This document shows, one piece after another, positions 35,389-48,200 of a stretch of DNA of 64,000 nucleotides (positions are counted from its first letter, which is position 1; the number at the start of each line of letters is the position of its first letter). A program made the translations under genes and the position numbers. Source of the DNA: Phaseolus vulgaris (taxonomy: Eukaryota > Streptophyta > Magnoliopsida > Fabales > Fabaceae); the NCBI RefSeq assembly GCF_000499845.2, contig NC_023750.2:3115913-3179912 (forward strand). The letters are read 5' to 3'. The notes under the pieces are model-generated. The model had not been told where the DNA came from. It was given only the letters and a program-made list of their open reading frames with translations, and did no database searches.

Positions 35389-35519
35389 GAGTTGATATTA
35401 AAAATGTTTGTTCGAAATCTCATATTGACTAGAGATAAAAATCTTTCATAATATATAAGAAAGTACAAACATCACTTTTTAAACTTGTTTTATAAAGTTG
35501 AATTAGACTTAAAATTCAA
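35389..35519 (+). mobile_element. TRIM-like LTR fragment abutting the P450 stop codon
   Basis: ATCTCATATTGACTAGAGAT, TCTTTCATAATATATAAG and TATAAAGTTGAATTAGACTT are the degraded equivalents of the TRIM-like LTR phrases at 14715-14850 on the other strand. The fragment reaches about 35519, so the minus-strand TGA of the P450 gene (35518-35516) lies at its edge. Confidence 0.55.
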
Positions 35520-36424
35520 TGATACGATTTGTCCGAGCTATAGAATTGATTAGGTAACCTTGAGGTGAAGAGAATTTGTAATGGGTTGATCTTGGGCAAG
35601 GTGATGCCCAACCCTTCTTCTAAATCAACAGGTTCATCCAAAGGCTCATCCAAATGAAAGGCCTGAAGCAAACGAGCAAGTGTGATGAGAGTGAGTTGTG
35701 TGGCAAAAGTGGAACCAGGGCAAGCTCTTCTCCCTGACCCAAATGGCAAATACTCAAAACGCTGACCTTCATCAACTTCTCCATTCTCATTCAAAAACCT
35801 TTCTGGTGAAAACTTCTCAGCCTCCGACCAAACCCTAGGATCTCTGTGAAGCTTCCACACGTTCGCAAACACACGTGTCCCTTTAGGTACACGATACCCC
35901 TGAATGCAGCAATCTTCTCTAGCCTCGTGGGGCACCAGCAGAGGCCCTGGAGGGTACAACCTCAAAGTTTCCTTCACAACTGCTTGCAAATAAATGAGAT
36001 TTTTTAGGTCACATGCTTCTACCTTTCTCTCCCTACCCACTTCATCTTCAATCTCTTCCTGTGCTCGCTTCAAAGCCTCTGGATTCTTCATCAGCATCGC
36101 AAGTATCCATGTCATTGTCGTCGATGTTGTGTCTGACCCCGCTAACACAAGATTCTGAATATACAAACCCACTTCCTCAATAATAACATCAACGTTAATG
36201 GTTACAGTAAGAGATTAATTGTGATTTCAAAATAAGTTTCTATGAATGATAATGAACCCAATTATTTAAGTAAAATGTTATAATTGAGAATACTCTCACA
36301 AGCAAAATAGATAAATATTTTAAAAATTTGTAGAAATATATATATTTTTATGTTAGGACACTTCAATTTACACGTATAAACATGCAACCAAATTAGAAAG
36401 TTGATAAAAGTGTAAATGGGATGA

Positions 36425-36468
<44 letters not shown>

Positions 36469-38770
36469 CAAGAAAATGAAATAGAAACCCATTTCTAAAA
36501 ACCAAAATATTTAGTTCCAATAGTAATTAAATTAGAGATTATTTTAGAAACTAAAATAATGATTTCTAAATTAGTTTCTATTATTATTAAATAGTTTCTA
36601 AATTGGTAGTAACCAAGGTTTTAACTACCAATTATTTAAAAACTATTTAACAATACTAGAAACTAATTTGGAATCAATTTTTTTTTAGTTTCTAAAATGG
36701 TCTCTAATTTAGTTATTATTGTAATTAATTATTTTGATGTCTAAAAATTAGTTTCTATTTCATGATTTTCTTGTAGTAGTGTGTATAAATGCTGAAATAT
36801 AAAGTTAAAAATAATAAAACGAGTTAATTTGTCTATTTTATTTTTAATTTGCAAAAACTAAGTTGAAACCACTTGATTAACGTATATTATATAATATATA
36901 AATTTATATTTTTATTAAATAAATAAATGGAATTATTATTTTAAAATGTTAAATCATTCCACTATAATAAAAAATTAAAACTTAATTGGGAAGTGTTCAT
37001 AATTTTAAATTATATTCTTTAAATAATATAATAAATAAATATAATTTTTTAAATATGTATATTTTTATTTTAATGTTAATATTTTATAAATATAATATAT
37101 TTTTAGAATAAAATAAAAATAGGTTAATAACCAGCTGACCAGTGTGTTTACTTATCTAATAAACAGTATTAACATTAAAAGAAAATATCCATTTAACCAC
37201 TCAATAAATGAATATTTAAAATATTTTTTTAATTTAAAATATTAGTTAAAGGGTGGCTAAATCAATGTTTTTATATTAAGTCAAACAAATCGTTTTCCTT
37301 TGCTCATTTCCTTTTCTATTCATTTTGGATTTTAGTGGGGGCAGGTCTCTTCTCTATATTAAATACACTTTCAATCACCACCACTAAAATCTCTTCATTG
37401 CCCTCAGATATTTCTCCCACTATACTTGTAAAAATGGTTTCTTTCTTGAGAAAGTATTCTAATATGAAACATTAATTATATGTGATAAATTCATTTTTTT
37501 TTATAATATTTATTTCAAAAAATTTATATAATTAGTAATTTGTACTTATATAAGAGTGCAAAATTTACATGCTCAGTAAAAAAAAGTCAGTGAAAATACT
37601 GTTACTTTCAAAATTTGTAACTGGGCAGAGTTTTTGAGACCGAAAATAAAATAAAAAGTTATTAGAAAAACAAATTATTATAGTTTATCACAGACCAAAA
37701 GAAAACCTAATTATAGATTTGCAGAATCTAAAAGTGGAGATAAAAGGTTTACCGTAACATTAGCTTTGATGATAGTATCACGATCATGACCAGAGAGAGG
37801 ATCATCTTGAATAACAGAGAGCATGACATCAATGAAATCATGTTTCTCCAATGACTTGTTTCTGAGAGGATCACTGTTCTTATGTTCTTCAACCCAACCT
37901 CCCACAAGGCTGTCCAAATCTTTTGCAATTCGTTTCATAGATTTCAGCACTTTCCCATGCACACCAAACCATCCAAGAACTGGAATCAAATCTGAGGGAA
38001 CAAACTCCCCAGATATATGCATGAACTCCTTTATAAGTTTCACAACACCATGTGCTTCTGCATCATCCACATCTTCCAAATAACTGAAATACCTGTTCAC
38101 CAACATGTCAATTTTGGTACACTTTTGAGCTCAACATAACAAACAATTTTCCAAATATATGCATATACCTTTTCCCAGCGATCATCTTTATGATGATATT
38201 GAAGGTGAAGCGTTCCAACCACTCACTTATTGTGACTTTAACATGAGTTTTGCCTCCAAGATACAACCAAAGGTCCTTCACCAAAGTATCAATCTCAGAC
38301 TCATAAACATGGCTCAGGAATTGTAGGCGGCGAGCAGAGAGCAATTCGAGCATGGTGAGCTTTCTGATCTTGGTCCAGTATGTGCCATAAGGGGCAAATC
38401 CAAACCCTGCAAAGTTGTAACCAAGATGCACACCATGGCTTGACTTAGGGCGTGAGGCCAAGACTTTGTCATTGGTGGTGAAGCACTCTTTTATAGCCTC
38501 TTGGTTGCAGATCACAAGGGCAGGGTATGCCCCTAGACGGATTTGAAACATGGGGCCATATTTGTCAGCCAAAGCAGCAAAGGTCCTAGCAAGGGGTGTT
38601 TGAGCCCCTAATAGGTGGAGGTGACCTATCAGAGGTAGGGCACCTGAGGGTTCTGGGGGTTCTGCACCCTTGCTTTTCTGACTACCCTTTTTCTTCCTCC
38701 ATGTGTTGTAGATAAGAATTGTGGTTATGGCTATCACTACTAGTGTTGTTGGTTGTGAAAGGAAATCCAT
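35516..38770 (-). CDS. Cytochrome P450, CYP82-like, three exons
   Basis: This is an ER-anchored haem monooxygenase; CYP82 members act on phenolics, terpenes and alkaloids, and the substrate here cannot be told. Exons: 38770-38169, 38092-37753 and 36154-35516, total 526 aa. In order: N-terminal membrane anchor (residues ~5-24), proline hinge (EPSGALPLIGHLHLL), I-helix AGSDTTS (D322, T323, T324), K-helix ETLR (E376, R379), PERF (431-434) and haem loop FGSGRRACPG (C459). The first intron is 76 bp, after GKR; reading through it hits a stop, so it is needed. The second (37752-36155) is 1.6 kb and holds a (TA)n run and a fold-back MITE. Its acceptor was placed by aligning KANVT-NLVLAGSDTT to the usual family spacing. 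The C-terminal tail SSDKSYH is unusual. The gene appears intact. Confidence 0.9.
36429..36467. repeat. (TA)n microsatellite in P450 intron 2
   Basis: TA run of about 38 bp immediately next to the left end of the fold-back MITE. Confidence 0.9.
36467..36775. mobile_element. Fold-back MITE in P450 intron 2
   Basis: The ends are inverted copies of TACAAGAAAATGAAATAGAAA; the right end has three extra bases. The whole ~309 bp is a near-symmetrical palindrome: GTTTCTAAATTGGTAG pairs with CTACCAATT...AAAAAC, and TTAGAGATTATTTTAGAAAC pairs with GTTTCTAAAATGGTCTCTAA. No coding capacity. TIRs of the (CACT)ACAAGAAA type suggest a CACTA-related MITE; that class is a guess. Confidence 0.75.
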
Positions 38771-38879
38771 ATTCTGGGATTTGAACTGCTGTGAAAAGTT
38801 TTAAGATAAGATTAGATGGTTTTGTTTTGTTTCATAAAAATGGCATACAAAACTATTACAATAATACTACCACTTTACA

Positions 38880-39175
38880 AAGTCAGTGTAAATTAATCAT
38901 CATATTCATACAAAAATTAATTATTAATTGTTATAATGACTAAATTAAATATCATTTTAAAAATTAAAAAAAAATATATTTATAAATTAATTTTTATTAT
39001 TATTAAATAGTTTTTAAATTGGTATCTAATTAGCAACAAAAGTTTTAACTACTAATTTAGAAACCAAAAATTTTTTAGTCTTTAAAATGATATCTAATTT
39101 AATCATATAGCAACTAATTATTTTTTTATTAAAAATTAATTTTTATTTTATGATTTTTTAGTGTATCTAAAATTT
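38880..39175. mobile_element. Degraded copy of the fold-back MITE family
   Basis: It shares the core TTTTTAAATTGGTATCTAA, AAGTTTTAACTACTAATTTAG and TTTTATGATTTTTTAGTGTA with the element at 36467-36775, but lacks a clear left terminal repeat. It lies just upstream of the P450 start. Confidence 0.5.
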
Positions 39176-39179
39176 AATT

Positions 39180-39949
39180 AAATTTTCATGTTTTTTGATA
39201 CTCAATACATTTTTATACATGTACTTCAATATTTTGGACCAAGACTATTTTTTTGGAATTAGTTATTTAAAAGTCTTCATCCCTCCCCCATAAGTAATAT
39301 GAAATGAATTATTTTTAAGTTTGATTTTTAATTTGTTAATTTGAATAATTAATTTGACGCTGTTATACACTTTCAAAGTCAAGCAACTATAGAAAAAGAG
39401 TGAATATGGTATAATTAAATTCACAGGAAAATTGAGAGGAAAACGACATGAATATCACATTCACTTTAGGCAATGACTTGTTCTTCCACTTGAAACCAAT
39501 GAGAAAAAAATGGTTTTATGCGAAGACTTTCTGACTTCTGAAACTGATTTTAATTTAATCAAAAGTTAATCACGACATAATCATCAAACCAACTACCAAA
39601 AATATCATTAAATTTACAATACCCTATAAGTTGTTTTTTTAAGCTATAACTAAAAGACTTTGGTATTTATTAAAGGGTTGAGATATTCCTAAAGTGTCTC
39701 CTTTATTTTAATTATTCTTTGTCGATAATTTTTTTTTTCAATACTTCTTTCCTTCCCTTTGCTTTAAGATTGAACATTTTGTTTCTTCTTCCTTTTCTCT
39801 AATTCTTGCGCTTCGATTTTCAATCGGAAGAGTACCTGTAGAAGGTACTCCGACGCTCAAGTAAATGTTTAGTATTTGGGTGCAATGATTGTTAAAATAA
39901 TGATGTTTCTTTATTTTTGTTGTTGTGTTTATTTATAGTATATTGTCGA
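39180..39949. other. Intergenic DNA upstream of the CYP82-like gene
   Basis: No gene seen. This is AT-rich DNA with no recognisable repeat apart from A/T runs. Confidence 0.4.
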
Positions 39950-40450
39950 GCCTAGATCAACACGCATGTGCCAAAATTAGTTATTGCATTACCTAATTGC
40001 TAATCATGATACCTTCGTTTGGTACCGGATACTGACACGTCCTGGGTCATTCGACTTTTAACAGTACACTTGTCCCCTAGGCTTGAAAAAAAATATTTCT
40101 GAAGAGTCTTAATATGACCTCTATGATTCGGTCGGGTATAGTCGTCCCGCTGGGATCCATACAAATGATTTTTGTCATGATGGGACTGAGCCCTACCATC
40201 TATGCTTTTGCGGGCGCCTTCCAGAAGGTTCATTTGGTAGAAAAATTTGAGTCGTGTGTTTAAGATAAGGATCATGAAATATGAAAAGATCTAATGGCCA
40301 AGGTATGTGACGTTTCCTATGCTGAAGTTGGGCTCCTATAAATACATAGTCTCTTACTCTTCAGAGTTTCCTTAGCTTTTCTCCGACTTCCAAACCGTTC
40401 ATTGTGAGGAGGTGTTTTCTCTTCATTCTGAAAGGTTAGTCATGACTTCC
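39950..40450 (+). repeat. LTR-like fragment of an unidentified retroelement
   Basis: The stretch is markedly GC-richer than its surroundings. It has a promoter-like CTCCTATAAATACATAG at about 40331 followed by a pyrimidine-rich leader, as in the promoter-bearing half of a plant LTR. I could not identify a partner LTR or a coding region belonging to it. Alternatively it could be the 5' leader of the adjacent LINE. Confidence 0.3.
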
Positions 40451-40559
40451 TCTGAGTCTTCTCTTCTTTTTGTTTTTGTTCCTTTTCTTCTTAGTCTTAG
40501 TCCCCTTGGTCTCCCTCTTTGAGGACCCTGTTGCGGTTGACTCTTTTAGGAAGGAAAAA

Positions 40560-43525
40560 GGTGGCACTTCTTTCACTAATGGGGAAAGGCTAAGGTAGGA
40601 GGATTTTGCACATGATTTAACTTTTGAAGCATCCTATGAAATTAATCCTATCTGTTTAAGCCACCCTATTCATCTAGCTATAACTAACCCTTTTGTTTCA
40701 AATTTGAATTCAGTTGTGAGCCAAGTAGGTTGTGGCTTGAAGGCCCTGTTGGGGCGGGGGGTGCAGGCCCTGTTGGGGCGTAAGGAAGAAACCCAACTGT
40801 TTACTTGGGAAGCCCAATCTATCGTGAGAATCCCAGAGAAAGTGACGCATAGTCTGGACCAAGGAAAAAAGGGAGACCAAGGGGACATGGAATCAAATGG
40901 TTATTCAGAAGTTTCTGGGGCTGTGAGGGATGTCAATATGGTTTGCGGTGCTGCTGCATCCCTCATAAGCGACGAAGAGATCGAGGTTGGGAGGGGAGTT
41001 TCATTAGTTATGTTGCAAGAGGAACAAGGGAACGCTCTAGTTAACGGTGAAGGATTGCGTCTTGACTTTGAGAACACCACACACTCAAAGGAAGTGCATC
41101 TCTCAGTGCAAAAGGAACAAGTAAATTCTCCTTCTCTTCCTGAGGGTGGGAACTGCAACCAAGCGAGCAATCTTCAAGTAAAGGTAGGGGATGGGGTTGT
41201 TTATAGTGGGGTTGTTATTGAGGATCGCGAAGAGAGTGCCTTGATGGGAGGGAAGGAAGGATCAGTTCTGAGGTTCAACTTTTCTATCTCTAAATGAATT
41301 CAGAGGCACCGATAACTGTGGGAATTGGGTGATTGCATCGCCCAACCTCAAAGGATCCTTTCGAATGGAGTGGAAAGTCCACAAGTTGGTTTCTGTTTGT
41401 CGTCGAAGGTGAGTATAAACTCTAATGCAGTATCAGATGGTGGTATAGCTATTTGTAACTCTAGATTCTAGAATGTTGATGATCTTGATTTACCTGTTAA
41501 TCTATGGGAGGTTAAAAAAACAACTTGGGGTAAGGTGTGATGGGGAAGAGGAAGAGGAAGAAATTGTTAAGGAGCTTGAACGGATGGAATTAAGGGATTC
41601 TGAAGTCTTGGTAATGTTTAAGAAAGGGAATAAGGGGGGTTCTCTATGATTATTGTTAACTTGAACATAGAGGTTTAGGGAGGGGGGGGAGGGGGGTACT
41701 AAAGCTAAGTACTTGAGGAATGCTTTTTCTAAAGAAGGTGCGAAGGTGGTTTGTTTACAAGAAACTAAGTCTTCTGTGTTTTTGGATGTTAGATGCTTTT
41801 CTTTATGGGGGAGATTAATGTGGGTTGGGTTCATAATGAATGTACAAATGGCGCGAAGAGTATGTTAATTATGTGGCATAAAGATGCCTTTCGCTGTGAC
41901 AGTCGGGTTGAGGGTAAGGGCTTTATAACAATCTACGGGCAACACCTTAAATCTAAAGTGTTGTGTGCAGTAGTCAATGTTTATGCAACATGTCACCTTA
42001 AGGACAAGGTTGCTCTGTGGGAGGATTTATCTAGTATTAGAAGTGTGAATCAGGATTTGGCTTGGTGCTTTTGTGGCGACTTTAATGTTGTTAGAAGAGC
42101 TAGTGAAAGGAAAGGTTCTTCTGAAAGGGGAAGTCAAAAGAATGAGATTAGAGGCTTCAACTCCTTCATTAATAGGAACTTTCTGGTGGAACTGCTGATT
42201 ATGGATAAGAAGTTTACATGGTTTAAAGCAAATGGTTCAATTAAAAGCAGAGTTGATAGAGCGCTCGTATATGATGGTTGGCTTCAATCCTGGCCAAACT
42301 GCAAACAATATGTTCAACTGAGAGAGGTCTCAAATCATTATACTCTAATGGTGAAATCTGTGGATAATAACTAGGGGCCGAGACCTTTCTGGTCCATTGA
42401 TGCTTGGCAGATGGAGTGCGATTTCAAGGAGATGGTTAGAGGGAAATGGGAATCTTACGCAGTTCGAGGTAATAGTATGTCAAGGTTCAGAGAAAAACTG
42501 AAGTTCCTGAAAGTTGATCTTAAAGTGTGGAACCGTGATGTGTTTGGGTGTTTGGTTGCAAATAACAAGTGTATTCCGAAGGAGATTGAGATCTTAGATA
42601 ATCAAGAAAATGAGCACAACCTTGAGGTTAATGTCAGGGAGAAAAGAATGGATCTCTTAAGCCAACTAAGAGTCTTTAATAAAAATCTTGATTCCCTTTC
42701 TAGGCAAAAAGCTAGATCTAAATGGTTTAAAGATGGCGATTCCAACTCTAATTTCTTCCATTCTGCCATTAGATGGAGAGGCATTAAGAATGTAGTGAAG
42801 GGTGTGGAAGTTGGGAACCTTTGGTGTGAAGAGTTAGAGGTAGTGTGCGGGGAAGCTAAAAAACTTTTTGATGACAAATTTACAGCTACGCATGACTTTG
42901 GCATCCGGCTGGTTGCGGTAGAGTTCAAGGTTCTACTAGAGGAGGTTAGGCTAAATATGATTACTAATTTTACAGAGGAAGAAGTGAACGAACCTGTTTG
43001 GTTGTGTTAGGGGTAAAAAAGTCCTTACCATGATGGGTTCAATTTCAACTTCTTAAAGAATAATTGGAAGACCCTTAAGCTTTACATCCTAGCAGAAGTT
43101 AGTCAGCTTCTAGACTCAGGCAAGTTTCCCAAAGGTTGTAATACTTCCTTTATTGCTCTAGTGCCTAAGGCGAGGGATCCAATTATGCTTGACTAATATA
43201 GACCTATCTCGCTCATTAACTCCCTCTATAAAATTATCTCGAAGGTGTTAGCATGTTGGATTAAGAAGGTGCTACCTTTTATCATTGACGATAGCCAATA
43301 GACTTTCTTGAAGGACAAAGGGATGTTAGATAGTGTTCTAGTGACAAATGAGGTAGTTGAGAAGCTTAAGTGGAAAAAGTTGAGAAGGCTTTGCTTGAAA
43401 GTGGACTATGAAAAGGCGTACGATTCTGTCAGATGGAACTTTCTATATGATATGTTGATGAGACTTGGTTTCCATAGTAGATGGATCATTGTGTTGATGA
43501 AGATGCAAACCTTTGATATGTGACA
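40560..43525 (+). pseudogene. L1-type LINE remnant (endonuclease and partial RT)
   Basis: This is a decayed non-LTR retrotransposon. A 197-aa frame at 40704-41297 forms the leading part. From about 41645 the endonuclease domain appears (LNIRGLG..., CLQETKS, CFCGDFNVVR, SRVDRALV, SNHYTLMV) up to 42374. The linker and RT follow: SKWFKDGDSNSNFFHS, FIALVPKARDP, a stop, [19 protein letters not shown], a stop, TFLKDKGMLDSVLVTNEVVE and DYEKAYDSVRWNFL. Lesions include a G-run shift near 41680, stops at 42372-42374, 43008-43010 and 43194-43196, and truncation at about 43520 before any YADD active-site motif. Not functional. Confidence 0.8.
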
Positions 43526-44500
43526 TACAATTTAGGTTTGGTTTGTAGTTCAATGAAGTTATAGATGCCGAAGAACACCTCAATGTTGTAATCCTCGTGT
43601 TTGGTTCTTTTTCTTACAAAATCTACGAAGATATGTAACTCCACAAGATGACCTCTGCCTCATTTATGAATTCCACAAATTAATAAAGAGCACATAATCT
43701 ATAAAGAAGGTAGTGGTTGGAACAACAACAGATTTTTTGCATGTTTACTACATTTGACTCATAGCATAAAACTTCATGAGGTGATTAGAAATACAACACT
43801 AAAGATAGATGTTGTCAACATGGGTAATCATCCTCATTTGTTCTCTCAAGCAACTCTTCCAAATTTTACAATATCTTTTTTTTCAATTTTTGTTTACTAA
43901 CTACTTTTGGAAGAAATAATTACATAATGTAAAATGACAAAACCACACCTTTTCTATTACTACAACATAGTTAGAGAAGAAAAGTTCAAGGTAACTTAAT
44001 GGTTGAAGAATATCATATAAGAGAAAAGTTGACTCTTCATGAGAAAAAGACAATGATGGGGACATATGACAACCAATTTAGATGATTCAATCAACTCAAT
44101 GTTGAAGAAAACAATGAATTTTTCAATATCTTCCATGTTGATAACAACATACACCCGCTGCAACAAATTCTTCACGGACTAAGGCAACCAAGTGGAACCA
44201 TGATGGTTGTCGGACATGTCTACTTCGAAGTTCTTGCAAAACGCATTGGAAGATGCACAATGAAAGGAAAAAACTCATATGATGTTTTCCTTTGACAGGA
44301 GGAGCATTAGATTTTTTTGTAGGAGAAAGAAAAAGTCTAAGAGAATTGTGGTGTTATTGTGGAAAATTCTAAAAACTACACTTATCATGCTCTTGTGTGC
44401 TTGCTACATGAAAAAATACACACTACAATTTTGCTATGTACATCTTTTTTGTGTACACATTGGAGCAAGTCTCTCATGCTTAAACTAGTAAAATACTATG
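43526..44500. other. Unassigned DNA in the transposon nest
   Basis: No supportable gene. Base composition suggests more transposon-derived DNA. Scattered peptide fragments appear in several frames with stops, but I could not assign them to a family. Confidence 0.35.
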
Positions 44501-44983
44501 CCAAGTCTAGACATGAAAAGAACATCAAACTTCTTTGACACTAGAACATTCTTTGTGCTTGTCTCACCACTCCAGCTAGACTTTCGACAACAATGACAAA
44601 CAAGAATGTTATCAATGGGTCCCTTGTCTCAATCCTCTAGAACGTATGAATTTCTTTGTGGCGCTACCTTTAACAAGAACAAAAATTGTTGTTGAACTTA
44701 GGCAAGACTTTATCCATGTGATCCAAATACTACAAAACCCGAGCCTTAACATCATATATTTAAGATAATCTCACCTAACCGAATCTTATACTTTTTCAAA
44801 ATTGACCTTTACTATGATGCTTTTCTTTTTGTTTAGTTTAGACTCATAAACCGTTTCATTGGCCACAACAACACTATCTAGTAATATCCTATCTTTTAAG
44901 AATACTGATTGAGATTTATCAATAACATTTGACAACACTTTTTTGCTAGAATTTTTTATATAATCTGATACGAGCTTCATATT
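44500..44983 (-). pseudogene. LINE reverse-transcriptase remnant, 3' part (split by copia)
   Basis: The minus strand encodes KKVLSNVIDKSQSVFLKDR, LLDSVVVANETV, IVKVNFEKV, a stop, DSVR, MMLRLGFCSIWITWIKSCL and RGLRQGTH, i.e. RT blocks in order, ending near 44500. It continues the fragment at 49979-50462. The copia element sits exactly between them, flanked by a 5-bp duplication. It carries several stops and has no YADD motif. Confidence 0.75.
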
Positions 44984-44988
44984 AAAGA
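44984..44988. repeat. Target-site duplication (AAAGA), left
   Basis: AAAGA here equals AAAGA at 49974-49978, flanking the copia element. Confidence 0.9.
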
Positions 44989-45242
44989 TGAAAGAATATT
45001 TTCTGTTTTACTCAATCTGTCTTTCATCTATAGCAATGATACATATATATAACCATAGCATTAGAACCGTACAGAACCGTACAGATTCTTTTTCTAACAT
45101 AACATCTGTAATTAAGACTAATTATAGACCCATTAATAGTGATTATATTCCTATAATTAAGTCTAATTATAGACTCATTAATAGTGATTATATTCCTGTA
45201 ATTAAGTCTAATTAAGTCTAATAATGATTTTGTCCGGTAATA
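44989..45242 (-). repeat. 3' LTR of the copia element
   Basis: 254 bp. In transcription sense it starts TATTACCGGAC and ends ATTCTTTCA. It contains two ~45-bp tandem units (ATTAAG(A/T)CTAATTATAGAC...). Relative to the other LTR it has an extra 10-bp ATTAAGTCTA copy near 45206-45225. Confidence 0.93.
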
Positions 45243-45255
45243 TCCCCCTCAAGTT
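45243..45255 (-). other. Polypurine tract of the copia element
   Basis: In sense orientation AACTTGAGGGGGA directly abuts the 3' LTR start, as expected for plus-strand priming. Confidence 0.85.
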
Positions 45256-48200
45256 GGAGCATGTAAGTCTTGAATGCCCAACTTGACCAAGATGACTCCA
45301 AACTTTTTAGCATCGAGAGCTTTGGTGAAAAGGTCAGCTAGTTGTGTATGTGTGGGCACATAGGATGGAAGAAGGCGCTTGTGAATGATTTCATCTCGAA
45401 CAAGGTGGCAGTCAACTTCAATGTGTTTGGTGCGTTCGTGGAAGACCGAGTTTTTAGCAATATGAAGTGCTGCTTGACTATCACAATAAAGACGAATTGG
45501 GTCAGGATGAGGAACATGTAGAGAAGCGAGAATGTCTTTAATCCACTTTAATTCTCGGGTGGTCTTAGCCATTGATCGATATTCAGCCTCAGCAGAGGAG
45601 GCAGAAATCGTTTGTTGTTTCTGGGTTTTCCAAGAGATTGGGGAAGTGCCGAGTTGAATAAACCATCCGGTGAGAGATTTCCGTGTCAGTGGACAACTTG
45701 CCCAATCAGAATCACACCACCCAAAGAGTTGTAAGTTGTTCTCTCGAGGTAGGAGTATTCCTTGTCCAGGATGCCCCTTTAAATATCGAACAACACGAAG
45801 AGCAGCTTGCCAATGCTCGGAGCGTGGATTTTGCATAAATTGAGATAAAGCTTGGACACTGTAGGCAAGGTCAGGTCGAGTGAAACACAGATAAATTAAC
45901 CTCCCAACAAGTCTACGATAAGTAGCCGGGTCAGAAAGAAAAGAACCAGTAGCGGAGTTCAATTTGTGATTTCTTCACATGGTGTAGTGGCGGGCTTCGC
46001 ACCCAACAATCCGACTTCAGTAATGATATCTAAGGCATATTTCCTCTGACAAAGGAAGATTCCGTTGGGGGAGCGAGCAACTTCAACCCCCAGGAAGTAC
46101 TTGAGGCGGCCTAAATCTTTCATATGAAAGCATTGATTTAAGTAGCCTTTAAAACATTGGATGGTAGTACTATTATTCCCTGCAATCACAAGATCATCAA
46201 CGTAGACTAGCACAACCAACTGTATGTCATTATTATTGAGAGTAAACAGGGAATGATCCTTCGGGGATTGTTGGAAGCCGTAACGAGTGAGAGAAGAAGA
46301 TAGTTTAACAAACCAACACCTGGGGGCCTGTCGGAGGCCATATAGAGACTTTTGAAGCTTGCACACTGCCCCTGGTTGAGATTCTTGGAAGCCAGGAGGG
46401 AGTTTCATATAAACCTCATCATCAAGATCACCATGGAGAAACGCATTGTGAACGTCCATCTAATGAAGCTCCCAATCTTTTGCGGCTGCTACTGCTAGAG
46501 TTGTGCGAATGGTTACCGTCTTTACGACAGGAGAAAACGTCTCGTTGTAATCCAAACCCTCCACTTGATGATTGCCAAGAATTACCAATCAAGCCTTGAA
46601 TCTTTCAATTGTTCCATCCGAGTTGTATTTGATTTTGTAGATCCATTTACACCCAAGTGCCTTCTTTCCAAGAGGGAGAGCGGTGAGTTTCCGGGTGTCA
46701 TTGAGTTCGAGAGCATGAATCTCCTGTGCCATAGCATCACGCCACCGGGGTTCTCGGACCGCTTGAGAAAAGAACAGGGGTTCCTGCTCGGTGTGTAAAG
46801 AGGCAAGAAAACTTTGATGATGTTTAGAAAAGGAATCACAATTCACAAAATCATGTATAGGATACGAAACACCTGAGGATTCTGTTGAAGGAGGTGACGG
46901 AACAGAGGGGCTTGACGGTATCGTGGTGGCTGCGACAAAATCACGTAACCGTACGGAAGGCAGCTTCGCGCGATGCCCTCGCCCAAGGGGAACCGCGGCC
47001 GTCAGCGGTGGTGAAGAAACCGACGGCGCCGTCTCCGTCGGACGCGGCGGTGGATCCGCGGGTAGCGTCGAGGCTTCTATACACGGATCGGAGTCGTTGA
47101 TAGTGTGGTCGAAGTCATCTGTGAGGGTAGCATCCTCCTTGGTTGGGATGGGAGATGCAATGGGTTGGTTGACGATGCATTCATCTAGGTTTGAGGAGGC
47201 AACTTCATGAAGAAAATGTGGGTCCGTTCCAGTTTCTAAAGAGTTGACAATAATTGGGTTTTGCAATGGTGGTGCAGTGTCCATCTTTTTGGCTTCAAAA
47301 TATGGAAATTTATTTTTGAAAAAATGTACATCACGAGAGACAAAGAAAGTTTCTGTTTCCAAATCAAATAATTTCCATCCTTTTTGGCCATATGGATACC
47401 CGACAAACACACATTTTCGGCTACGACTATCAAATTTATCCCGCTGTCTATTTTGATTATGAGCATAACATAATGAACCAAATACTCGTAAGTGCGCGTA
47501 AATGGGTACACATCCATGGATCACTTCATAAGGGGTTTTTCCTTTTAGAATGGAGGATGGTGTGAGATTGATTAAGTAGCCTGCAGTCAAAACGCATTCC
47601 CCCAAAATTTAATGGGAAGATTGCCTTGAAACCGTAATGACCGAGCAACATTCAGAATATGCCGATGCTTGCGTTCGACGCGTCCATTTTGTTGCGGGGT
47701 CCCGACACAGGAAGTTTGGTGAAGGATACCTTGTTGAATGAAATATTGTTTTAGACACATGAATTCGGTTCCATTGTCAGAGCGAACCATTTTAACACAT
47801 TTGTTGTATTGCCTCTCAACGAGTGTGAAATTTTTTTTCAAAGTCACTGATACCTCTGTTTTTTCTTTTAACAAATAGATCCAAACTGCCCGTGAACAAT
47901 CATCCACAATTGTCAAAAAATATGAAGCACCACAGGATGAAGGAGTTTTATAAGGACCCCATAAGTCACAATGAATTAAATCAAAAATATTCAAAGCTTG
48001 ATGCGCACTTAAGAAAAACTTATCTCTCGTTTGTTTCGATTTTTCACAAACTTCACAAACTTTATTCAACTCATCACGAGTACATTTCCCACTTATATCA
48101 GGAAGTATTTGCACAATCTTAAATGACGGATGTCCTAATCTTTGGTGCCAAAGTGCTAGTTGATTTTCCATCTTGACATGACATGCTTTAGTCTTCCGTA

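Noticed and set aside
41677..41697. G-rich run as a functional G-quadruplex
   Set aside because: It lies in the broken LINE at the codons for a Gly-rich stretch and coincides with a frameshift. Slippage in a dead element is the simpler reading.
46885..47210. Plus-strand frames in the copia internal region (for example 46923-47210)
   Set aside because: Antisense shadows of the copia polyprotein linker between integrase and RT.
47587..47605. An independent gene start at the integrase C-terminal frame
   Set aside because: The frame that continues the polyprotein would have to begin with TTG at 47605. It is simply the continuation after a one-base loss in a G run.
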